A stretch of DNA of 33,977 nt from Candidatus Contendibacter sp. (GTDB lineage Bacteria > Pseudomonadota > Gammaproteobacteria > Competibacterales > Competibacteraceae). The stretch spans positions 1 through 33,977 of the forward strand of contig JARSSO010000005.1 of the NCBI GenBank assembly GCA_029624765.1, given 5' to 3'. Made by a program: the position numbers and the translations under genes. Every line of letters begins with the position of its first letter. The stretch's first letter is position 1. Below the pieces are notes generated by a model. The model did not search any database, was not told where the DNA came from, and saw only the letters and a program-made list of their open reading frames with translations. Shown in pieces: positions 28,146-33,977 of the stretch.

Positions 28146-30461
28146 ATGTCCCTTTCGCCAGCCCGCATGTCCGCGCCTTCTTCGTCATCCACCCCGCCGA
28201 TCCCCGCCGTACCCCGACGGCGCGGTTGGTCGCGGTCGTTCTATTGGGGGCTGGCGCTGGCGGTGGTCATCGGTGCCGCGACGGTAACCGTTCTCGATCC
28301 GCTTCCTTACTACGAAACCCTGCTCGACCACTGGTTTGACCCGGCGCGGTGGGAGCCGGAGGTGTTCACGGCGATGCTGCACTATATCCTCTGGCTGCTG
28401 GTTTGGCTGGGTGTGGTTGCGGTCGCCGCGTTGTTGTGGTCCTGGCTGCTGCGGCGCCAGGTGACGCAACGCACCCGGCAACTGCTGCGGGAACTGCACG
28501 AACGCCAGCAGGTGGAAGTGGCGCTGCGCGAAAGCGAGGCCCGGTTTCGCGACGTGACCGAAGCGGCCAGCGACTGGATCTGGGAGATGAACGAGCGGCT
28601 GCGCTTCACCCATCTGTCGGAGCGGTTCTACGCCCTGACCGGTATCGCTCCGCATCACGTTCTCGGCCGCGCCCGCTGGGAAATCGGCGCGGCCGATTCG
28701 GCCGCCGACCTGGAACGGTGGCGCCAACACCGGGAACTGCTGGAACAACACCTGCCGTTTCGCGATTTCGTCTACCAGACCCGGCTGAGCGGCAACCACA
28801 ACGCGGGGCGCTATCTGAAGGTCAGCGGCAAGCCCATTTACGATGTTCAAGGCCGATTTCTGGGCTATCGCGGCACCGGCACGGATATCACCGAACAGAT
28901 CAGGGCGGAAACGGCGCTTCGGGAAAGCGAATTGCGGCTGCGGCGCATCATCGACCTGGTGCCGCACATGATCTTCGCCAAGGACCGCAATGGCCGCTTC
29001 CTGTTGGCCAACTCCGCCACCGCCAAGGCCATCGGCGTGACCGTCGACGATCTGGTCCAGCATCCCCACCCCATCGTTCACAGCGTGGCCGAGGAAACCG
29101 AACGGATGCTGGCCGACGACCGGGAAGTGATCGACAGCGGAATCCCCAAGCTCATCGCCGAGGAAACCTTCACCGACCACGCCGGCCAGACTCGAACCTT
29201 GCAAACCATCAAGATCCCCTTCATCGAGCCGGGCCTGAACGAAACCGCCGTCCTGGGCGTGGCCATCGACATCACCGAACAGAGGCGCGCCAAGGAAGAG
29301 GTGGCGCGAATGCGGCTTTACCTCAAGAACATCATCGATTCGATGCCTTCGGTACTGATCGGCGTGGATCCCTGGGGCTACATCACGGTACTGAACCAGC
29401 CAGCCGAGCAGGCCGGCGGCATGTCGTGGGAGGCGGCGCAGGGGCGGTTCTTCGGCGACGTATTTCCCCAACTGGAAGGTCAGTTCGAGCAGGTCCGGCA
29501 GGCCATCCGCCTCGGTCGGCCGATCAAGACACCGCGGATGACGCTGGACATTCAAGGCGAACTGCATTATGCCGATGTCATGGTCTATCCTTTGATGGCG
29601 GACAGCGCGAGCGGCGCGGTGATTCGGATGGACGACATCACCGCCCGGGTCCGGATCGAATCGATGATGGTGCAAACGGAAAAGATGTTGTCGGTCGGTG
29701 GGTTGGCAGCGGGCATGGCGCATGAAATCAACAATCCGCTGGGCGCCATCCTGCAAGGCAGCCAAAACATCCTGCGCCGCGTGGCGCCGGACATGCCGCA
29801 AAACCGGGCGGTGGCCGACGCCATCGGCATCGATCTGGACCAACTCCACCGCTATCTGGAACAACGCCAGGTCCTGCGTTTCCTTGAGGGCATCCGTGAG
29901 GCCGGCGCCCGCGCGGCCAAGATCGTCGCCGACATGCTGTCCTTCAGCCGGCGCAGCGAATCGCGCTTCGCGCTGGTGAACCTGGAAGAGATGCTGGAAA
30001 CCGTGCTGCGACTGGCCGCCAGCGACTATGATCTGAAAAAGAAATACGACTTCAAGCGGATCGCCATCGAGCGCGATTACGACCCCGCGCTGCGTTTCGT
30101 GTCTTGCGACAAGACGGAAATCGAGCAGGTCATCCTGAATCTGCTCAAGAATGCCGCCCAGGCCATGGCCGAGGAAGGCACGCCGGCGCCGGTCATCACC
30201 TTGCGCACCCGTCGCGAACCGGAACACGCCTTGATCGAAGTGGTTGACAACGGCCCCGGCATGGACGACAAAACGCTCAAGCGCGTCTTCGAGCCGTTCT
30301 TCACCACCAAGGACGTGGGCGCTGGCACCGGTCTGGGCTTGTCGGTATCCTACTTCATCGTTACCGAGCAACATAACGGTCGGCTCTCGGTGCTGTCCAA
30401 GCCAGGGCAAGGCGCGCGCTTCAGCATCCGCCTGCCCTTGAGCCGGGAGGCGCCGCCATGA
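28146..30461 (+). CDS. Membrane-bound three-PAS sensor histidine kinase
   Basis: This is a 771-residue sensor kinase with two membrane helices (about 30-50 and 80-101) enclosing a short periplasmic loop. A coiled linker and three PAS domains follow, starting at about 131 (ESEARFRDV), 259 (ESELRLRRI) and 390 (LKNIIDSMP). The H-box is [11 protein letters not shown] with phospho-acceptor His526. The dimerisation domain has an extra helical insert (about 545-575) before [16 protein letters not shown]. The HATPase domain (about 650-768) has [16 protein letters not shown] and GTGLGLSV boxes. No receiver is fused; two receiver genes follow directly, the first overlapping by ATGA. The start has no clear ribosome-binding site, and ATG 28167 is possible. 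It is the likely input of the RssB/RssC module downstream. Confidence 0.92.
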   Translation: MSLSPARMSAPSSSSTPPIPAVPRRRGWSRSFYWGLALAVVIGAATVTVLDPLPYYETLLDHWFDPARWEPEVFTAMLHYILWLLVWLGVVAVAALLWSWLLRRQVTQRTRQLLRELHERQQVEVALRESEARFRDVTEAASDWIWEMNERLRFTHLSERFYALTGIAPHHVLGRARWEIGAADSAADLERWRQHRELLEQHLPFRDFVYQTRLSGNHNAGRYLKVSGKPIYDVQGRFLGYRGTGTDITEQIRAETALRESELRLRRIIDLVPHMIFAKDRNGRFLLANSATAKAIGVTVDDLVQHPHPIVHSVAEETERMLADDREVIDSGIPKLIAEETFTDHAGQTRTLQTIKIPFIEPGLNETAVLGVAIDITEQRRAKEEVARMRLYLKNIIDSMPSVLIGVDPWGYITVLNQPAEQAGGMSWEAAQGRFFGDVFPQLEGQFEQVRQAIRLGRPIKTPRMTLDIQGELHYADVMVYPLMADSASGAVIRMDDITARVRIESMMVQTEKMLSVGGLAAGMAHEINNPLGAILQGSQNILRRVAPDMPQNRAVADAIGIDLDQLHRYLEQRQVLRFLEGIREAGARAAKIVADMLSFSRRSESRFALVNLEEMLETVLRLAASDYDLKKKYDFKRIAIERDYDPALRFVSCDKTEIEQVILNLLKNAAQAMAEEGTPAPVITLRTRREPEHALIEVVDNGPGMDDKTLKRVFEPFFTTKDVGAGTGLGLSVSYFIVTEQHNGRLSVLSKPGQGARFSIRLPLSREAPP

Positions 30462-30844
30462 CCGACTGGGTTCTGATCGTCGACGACGAGGCCATGATCC
30501 GGGAAAACTTGAAAGCATATCTGGAGGACGAAGGCTGGCGCGTGGCGGCGTTCGAGTCCGTCGCGCCGGCGCTGGGCTGGTTGCGCAATGGCGATCCCTG
30601 CCGGGTCTGCATCATGGACATGCGTCTGCCGGACATGGATGGCAACAGCGCCATTCGCACCCTGCGTCAGATCTATCCGGACCTGGAATTCCTGATCCAC
30701 ACCGGTTCCTCCGGTTACAGCCTGCCCGAGGACCTGCGCGCCATGGGTCTCGACGACAGTCGGGTCTATCACAAACCGCTGGCCGACATGGCCCCGCTGG
30801 CAGCGGCGGCGCGCAGGCTGGCGATGCGCGAGGATTCGCCATGA
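30458..30844 (+). CDS. Single-domain response regulator
   Basis: This is a 128-residue stand-alone receiver. It has the acidic pair Asp9-Asp10 (VLIVDDEAM), phospho-acceptor Asp54 (CIMDMRLPDMDG), the conserved Thr in LIHTGSSG, and Lys in YHKPL. It has no output domain, so it acts by protein contact or as a phosphate shuttle or sink. It overlaps the kinase upstream and the receiver-phosphatase downstream by four bases on each side, so stoichiometric production of all three is likely. It may compete with the next protein for phosphate from the kinase. Confidence 0.93.
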   Translation: MTDWVLIVDDEAMIRENLKAYLEDEGWRVAAFESVAPALGWLRNGDPCRVCIMDMRLPDMDGNSAIRTLRQIYPDLEFLIHTGSSGYSLPEDLRAMGLDDSRVYHKPLADMAPLAAAARRLAMREDSP

Positions 30845-32022
30845 ATCCTCGATCCGCCCGTATCCTGACGATTGACGACGAGGATCTGGTCCGGGAGATT
30901 CTTACCGTCTATCTGGAAGACAGCGGTTTCGAGGTCATCCAGGCCGGCGACGGGCGGACCGGGATCGAACTGATCGACCGCGAGCGTCCCGATCTGGTGT
31001 TGTGCGACCTGCGCATGCCAGGCATGGACGGCTTGCAGGTGCTGGCCACCGTTACCCGCGACTTTCCCGAATTGCCGATCCTGGTGGTCTCCGGCATGGG
31101 CGGCATCAACGACGCCATTCAGGCGCTCAAGCTGGGTGCCTGGGACTACGTCACCAAGCCGATCGAGGACATGGCGGTGCTGGAGCATGCCATCAATCAT
31201 GCCCTGGAGCGCGCCCGTCTGCGGCGGGAGAACCGCGAACATCGCGAGCATCTGGAAGTCGTCAACGAACAGTTGCGGCAAACCCTGCGGCGCTTGCAGG
31301 AAGACGAGTCGGCGGCGCGGCGCATCCAATTCCAGTTGCTGCCGGAAAACGACAAGCAGTACCGCGGCTACCGCTTCAGCCGCCACTTGCTGACCTCGCA
31401 GTATCTCAGCGGCGACTTCGTCGATTATTTCGCCATCGACGGCGAGCATCTCGGTTTCTACATCGCCGACGTGTCCGGTCACGGGGTCTCGTCGGCCTTC
31501 GTCACGGTGATGCTGAAAAGCTACATGGGGCGTTACCGGGAGCTGCACCGGCAGAACCGCGACAAGGGCATCCTGAACCCGGCCGAGACCCTGAGCCGGT
31601 TGAACCGGGAAATCTTCGGCTGCCACATGGACAAGTACCTGACCATGTTCTACGGCGTGATCCACTGGTCGAACAACCAGTTACGCTACAGCAGCGGCGG
31701 TCAGTTCCCGTTCCCGATCCTGTTCGACGGCGAACGGGCCGGTTACATCGGCAAGAAAAGCCTGCCGATCGGGCTCTTTGACTTCGCCAGCTATCGAACC
31801 GAAACCCTGGATTTGCCGCGGCGATTCGTCCTGGCGCTGATTTCCGACGGCATTCTTGAGACCCTGCCGCAAGCCAGTCTGCGCGACAAGCAAACTTTTC
31901 TGCTGGACCTGATCCGCGATACCGACATCGATATCGAGAATCTGATTCAGGCGTTGGGCCTGGATTGCGCCGGACCGCTCCCGGACGACGTCACCTTGTT
32001 GCTGATCAAGAGGGCGGAGTGA
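30841..32022 (+). CDS. rssB: RssB-type response regulator with PP2C/SpoIIE phosphatase domain
   Basis: This 393-residue protein has a receiver (1-120; ILTIDDED, phospho-acceptor Asp56 in LVLCDLRMPGMDG, Lys in VTKPIED), then a coiled linker (about 125-165) and a C-terminal PP2C domain. The phosphatase metal ligands are kept: YLSGDFVDYF, IADVSGHGVSSAF, LISDGILE and PDDVTLL. Length and layout match Pseudomonas RssB, the regulator of RpoS. E. coli RssB has a degenerate PP2C domain and delivers RpoS to ClpXP. There is no C-terminal HATPase kinase, unlike HsbR, CrsR or SypE. The next gene encodes the expected STAS partner, starting immediately after the stop. The family call is firm; action on RpoS is inference from homology. 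Confidence 0.88.
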   Translation: MNPRSARILTIDDEDLVREILTVYLEDSGFEVIQAGDGRTGIELIDRERPDLVLCDLRMPGMDGLQVLATVTRDFPELPILVVSGMGGINDAIQALKLGAWDYVTKPIEDMAVLEHAINHALERARLRRENREHREHLEVVNEQLRQTLRRLQEDESAARRIQFQLLPENDKQYRGYRFSRHLLTSQYLSGDFVDYFAIDGEHLGFYIADVSGHGVSSAFVTVMLKSYMGRYRELHRQNRDKGILNPAETLSRLNREIFGCHMDKYLTMFYGVIHWSNNQLRYSSGGQFPFPILFDGERAGYIGKKSLPIGLFDFASYRTETLDLPRRFVLALISDGILETLPQASLRDKQTFLLDLIRDTDIDIENLIQALGLDCAGPLPDDVTLLLIKRAE

Positions 32023-32523
32023 ATGGAATCGGGAGCCGCGTTTTACGTCAAGCAGGGCGCCACCTATATCCTCAAGCTGAATGGCGACGTGCGCTACACC
32101 ATGAGCTGCGCGCTGGGGGATTTTCTGAACGGACTGTTCGCCCAGACCGACTACGACGACATCGTGGTGGATCTGACCGACGCCCATTCCATCGACAGCA
32201 CCAGCCTGGGCCTTCTGGCCCGGGTCGCCAACTTCAGCCGCCAGCATTTCGCCCGCAAGACCACCCTGTTGTCCACCAACCCCGATGTCAACCAGATCCT
32301 CGACAACCTGGGGTTTTACGAGATCTTCAACATTCGCGACACCGGCGAGACCATCTCGGCGACGCTGCGGCAACTGGCGATTCCCGAACCCTGCGACAAG
32401 GACGCGCTGACCCGAATCGTTTACGAAGCCCACCGCACGCTGAGCGAACTCAACCCCAGCAACCAGGAAACCTTCAAGGGCGTCCTCGACAGCCTGCGGC
32501 CCAAGCTGGGCGGCGGTTCGTAA
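32023..32523 (+). CDS. rssC: STAS-domain anti-sigma-factor antagonist, RssC-like
   Basis: This is a 166-residue cytosolic protein with one STAS domain (about 8-110). The phosphorylatable region reads AHSIDSTSLGLLARV, with Ser59/Thr60/Ser61 at the position of SpoIIAA Ser58, followed by TNPDVNQILDNLGFYEIFNI. The C-terminal 50 residues are a helical extension (DALTRIVYEAHRTLSEL). The pattern matches the Pseudomonas RssC protein encoded beside RssB. It is the expected substrate of the PP2C domain of the previous gene, whose TGA is followed directly by this ATG. The kinase that would phosphorylate it is not encoded in the window. The gene ends 14 bp from the convergent transpeptidase gene. Confidence 0.87.
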   Translation: MESGAAFYVKQGATYILKLNGDVRYTMSCALGDFLNGLFAQTDYDDIVVDLTDAHSIDSTSLGLLARVANFSRQHFARKTTLLSTNPDVNQILDNLGFYEIFNIRDTGETISATLRQLAIPEPCDKDALTRIVYEAHRTLSELNPSNQETFKGVLDSLRPKLGGGS

Positions 32524-32537
32524 CCACGGCGCCGACC

Positions 32538-33023
32538 TCAGCCGGCGATGAACACCGGATCACCGGCTTCCACCCGGTCGAACAATTCCAGCAAATCCGG
32601 GTTCCGCAGGCGAATGCAACCGTGCGAGAGCGGTATGCCCATCGGCGCCGCGTCCGGACAACCGTGCAGGTAAATGAACCGGCGCAGGGTATCGCGGTCG
32701 CCGCCCCGGTTGAACCCCGTCTCCAGGCCGGTCAGCCATAAAATCCGGGTCAGGATCCAATCCCGTTCGGGATAACCGGCCGCCAGTTCCGAACTGTAAA
32801 TTTCACCGGTCGGCCGCCGTCCAACGAACACGGTGTTGAGCGGCAGGCCCGCGCCGATCTTGATGCGGATGCGATGCCAGCCGCGCGGCGTGCAGCCGCT
32901 GCCGCGCCGTTCACCGAGACCGTTGCGGGCGGTGGACACCGAGTAGCTTGCCACCACCGCGCCGTCTTCCAGTAATTCCAACCGTTGGTCGGAAACGTGG
33001 ATGCGAATCAGCCGCTCGGGCAT
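32538..33023 (-). CDS. L,D-transpeptidase (YkuD domain) without signal peptide
   Basis: This 161-residue protein is almost only a YkuD domain. L,D-transpeptidases use a Cys to form 3-3 peptidoglycan crosslinks or attach lipoproteins. The N-terminal ERLIRIHVSDQRLELLEDG and the TARNGLGERRGSGCTPRGWHR-type segment are typical. The catalytic signature is complete: IYLHGCPD, then IPLSHGCIRL with His134 and Cys136. It starts at ATG 33023, 16 bases inside the end of the CYTH gene. There is no signal peptide or membrane helix, which is odd for an enzyme acting in the periplasm. It may be cytosolic or exported another way. The longer open frame to 33428 runs antiparallel codons of the CYTH gene and is not used. 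Confidence 0.88.
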   Translation of the reverse strand: MPERLIRIHVSDQRLELLEDGAVVASYSVSTARNGLGERRGSGCTPRGWHRIRIKIGAGLPLNTVFVGRRPTGEIYSSELAAGYPERDWILTRILWLTGLETGFNRGGDRDTLRRFIYLHGCPDAAPMGIPLSHGCIRLRNPDLLELFDRVEAGDPVFIAG

Positions 33024-33490
33024 GACCAAGTTGTGTAGGGATGGCGCGCCAGTTGTGAGTTGTAGTAGCGGATGTCGTGTGAGACATCCTCGCCGGCCCA
33101 GTCGGGCCGGGCGAACGGTTCGTCGGGACGGCCAAGCTCCACCTCGGCCACGATCAGCCCGGCGTTGGCGCCGGCGAATTCGTCGATTTCCCAAAGATGA
33201 TCGCCGTAACGAACGAAATGGCGGGTTTTTTCGAGCAGGGGTTGCTCGCATAAGGTATCGAGGATTTCCTCGGCCTCGGCCAGCGGGATGGAATATTCGT
33301 ATTCGCTGCGCTGGATGCCGAGCGTTCCGCTCTTGATGTTGAGGAAACCCTGCCCGCCGGCCACCCGCACCCGCACCGAGCAACGGGCGTCGCTGGTCAG
33401 GTAGCCCTGCCGCATCCGTACCGAACACTCGACCTGTTGGCGCCAGCGGTCGTCCCGAATGAGAAACTTGTGTTCGATTTCAGTGGCCAT
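33008..33490 (-). CDS. CYTH domain protein (triphosphate tunnel metalloenzyme family)
   Basis: This is a 160-residue CYTH protein, the fold shared by class IV adenylate cyclase and thiamine- or inorganic triphosphatases. The signature ExExK is at the N-terminus (Glu4, Glu6, Lys8 in ATEIEHKFLI). The eight-stranded tunnel with alternating charged residues follows: RMRQGYL, CSVRVRVAGGQGFLNIK, YEYSIP, RHFVRYGDHLWEIDEF and LIVAEVELG. Members of this length most often hydrolyse inorganic tripolyphosphate; cyclase activity is less likely. It is the first gene of a two-gene unit with the L,D-transpeptidase, overlapping it by 16 bases. GGACGG lies close upstream of ATG 33490. Confidence 0.9.
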   Translation of the reverse strand: MATEIEHKFLIRDDRWRQQVECSVRMRQGYLTSDARCSVRVRVAGGQGFLNIKSGTLGIQRSEYEYSIPLAEAEEILDTLCEQPLLEKTRHFVRYGDHLWEIDEFAGANAGLIVAEVELGRPDEPFARPDWAGEDVSHDIRYYNSQLARHPYTTWSCPSG

Positions 33491-33605
33491 GCCGCCGTCC
33501 CGTTGCTTGATTGGAATTCAACCCGCATGGTAGGACAAGCCACGAATTTTGTGTATGTCTGCCCGAACAGCGCGCTGCATCCAGATGCCAGCCACCGCGA
33601 TCACG

Positions 33606-33624
33606 GGCCGCGCTGCGCGCGGCC
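33606..33624. terminator. GC-rich hairpin downstream of the FGE-like remnant
   Basis: GGCCGCGC and GCGCGGCC form a perfect 8-bp stem with a 3-base loop, 26 bases after the stop of the remnant on the minus strand. No T-tract follows, so termination is only possible, not shown. Confidence 0.35.
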
Positions 33625-33649
33625 AGGGTAAAAGCGTAACAGGGCCAAG

Positions 33650-33922
33650 CTATACGCGCCTCGCCAGGCGGAAGCCCAGGTAGCCGTAGCGGTCGCCGGG
33701 GGCGCTCCCGGCGCGGACCGCCGACCGGCAGTACCCGGCGACGAGGAACCAGGAGCCGCCACGGACGACCCGGAGGGAGCCCGCCTTGGGGCCACTCGGG
33801 TTCCGCTGGGGCTTCTTCGAGTACGCTCCATACCAGTCTCGTACCCACTCCCAGACGTTGCCATGCACATCGTGGAGCCCCCAAGCATTCGCTCGCTTCT
33901 CCCCGACAGGATGCGTTTTTCC
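33650..33922 (-). pseudogene. 5'-truncated remnant of a formylglycine-generating enzyme (SUMF1/FGE-sulfatase) family gene
   Basis: The minus frame encodes the C-terminal third of an FGE-family domain: [49 protein letters not shown] and the terminal [12 protein letters not shown]. In intact proteins about 150-200 residues precede this part. Here homology is lost just upstream of the HPVGEK segment, and an in-frame TGA (about 33936-33938) closes the frame. No ATG starts the remnant; only a GTG at 33868 exists. The break lies inside the window, so this is a real truncation, perhaps by insertion of whatever lies to the right. Only one Cys is kept in the active-site region, as in many non-enzymatic bacterial relatives. 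Confidence 0.75.
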
Positions 33923-33946
33923 TCTAGGCCGTGTTGACGTTCATGT

Positions 33947-33961
33947 GTCTATAATGTAGAC
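33947..33961. promoter_or_regulatory. Palindrome overlapping a TATAAT box at the right edge
   Basis: GTCTA and TAGAC flank TAATG, and a consensus TATAAT (33950-33955, + strand) lies inside the palindrome. TTGACG is at 33934-33939 but only 10 bases away, too close for a normal -35. AGGA at the extreme end could be a ribosome-binding site. This may be an autoregulated promoter of a gene beyond the window, or a mobile-element end. Confidence 0.35.
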
Positions 33962-33977
33962 GAAATATTATCTAGGA

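Noticed and set aside
28185..30518. 777-codon open frame on the minus strand opposite the sensor kinase
   Set aside because: It is antisense to a kinase with all catalytic boxes and overlapping partner genes. The translated product shows no domain.
32538..33428. 296-residue version of the L,D-transpeptidase
   Set aside because: The extra N-terminal part lies within the CYTH gene in another frame and is Arg/Pro-rich shadow sequence. The YkuD homology begins at ATG 33023.
33480..33884. Alternative minus-strand frames (134 and 95 codons) over the FGE remnant
   Set aside because: Only the frame ending at 33650 encodes the conserved HGNVWEW and RGGSW motifs; the others are shadows.
33934..33955. 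TTGACG...TATAAT as a standard sigma-70 promoter
   Set aside because: The spacing is only 10 bases, whereas 16-18 is needed. Only the -10 and the palindrome are retained as a weak feature.

Overview
This is a high-GC window, almost entirely coding, with closely packed and often overlapping genes. It looks like the chromosome of a gammaproteobacterium outside the enteric group. The evidence is the gene order: pepA-holC, lptFG, pcm-like/tolC, fmt-rsmB-DUF4390-ntrY-ntrX-trkA, LysM/dprA/smg/topA/tsaC, nagZ-hpt-methylthioinosine phosphorylase, and a Pseudomonas-type RssB/RssC pair. The exact genus cannot be read from the sequence. A Competibacter-like or purple-sulfur-like relative is only a guess. 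No tRNA, rRNA, prophage or complete insertion sequence was seen.

Left edge (1-2638): two accessory defence-type genes on the + strand. The first is an AAA/ABC-type ATPase whose N-terminal part is cut by the window edge and whose C-terminal half carries a PrrC/RloC-like R-x3-E...H-x-K pattern. It overlaps hsdM, the type I restriction-modification methyltransferase. No hsdS or hsdR lies inside the window. The core chromosome starts right after hsdM.

Core block 1 (2819-7548): pepA-holC run leftward. lptF-lptG, the lipopolysaccharide export permeases, diverge from them and converge on an RDD membrane protein. Core block 2 (7051-11293, minus): trkA, a PCMT-like methyltransferase, tolC and the RDD protein. 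Core block 3 (11303-18331, minus): def, then the overlapping chain fmt-rsmB-DUF4390-ntrY-ntrX, which runs into trkA. NtrX has lost the GAFTGA loop used to contact sigma-54. Core block 4 (18481-24401, plus): a LysM lipoprotein, dprA with no standard start codon, a strong terminator, smg, topA and tsaC.

24400-25625 is a looser stretch. It holds a perfect 13-bp hairpin, a 34-residue lysine-rich microprotein with a very strong ribosome-binding site, a phospholipid-methyltransferase-like gene, and two identical 37-bp direct repeats 34 bp apart. Next come nagZ-hpt-mtnP (minus), which link cell-wall recycling with purine and methylthio salvage.

28146-32523 (plus) is a tightly coupled signalling operon: a membrane three-PAS histidine kinase, a lone receiver, a receiver-PP2C protein (RssB type) and a STAS protein (RssC type). 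It is a good candidate for control of the general stress sigma factor RpoS by phosphorylation and partner switching. The window ends with a signal-less L,D-transpeptidase overlapping a CYTH-domain protein (minus), and a 5'-truncated remnant of a formylglycine-generating-enzyme-family gene next to a short palindrome at the right edge.
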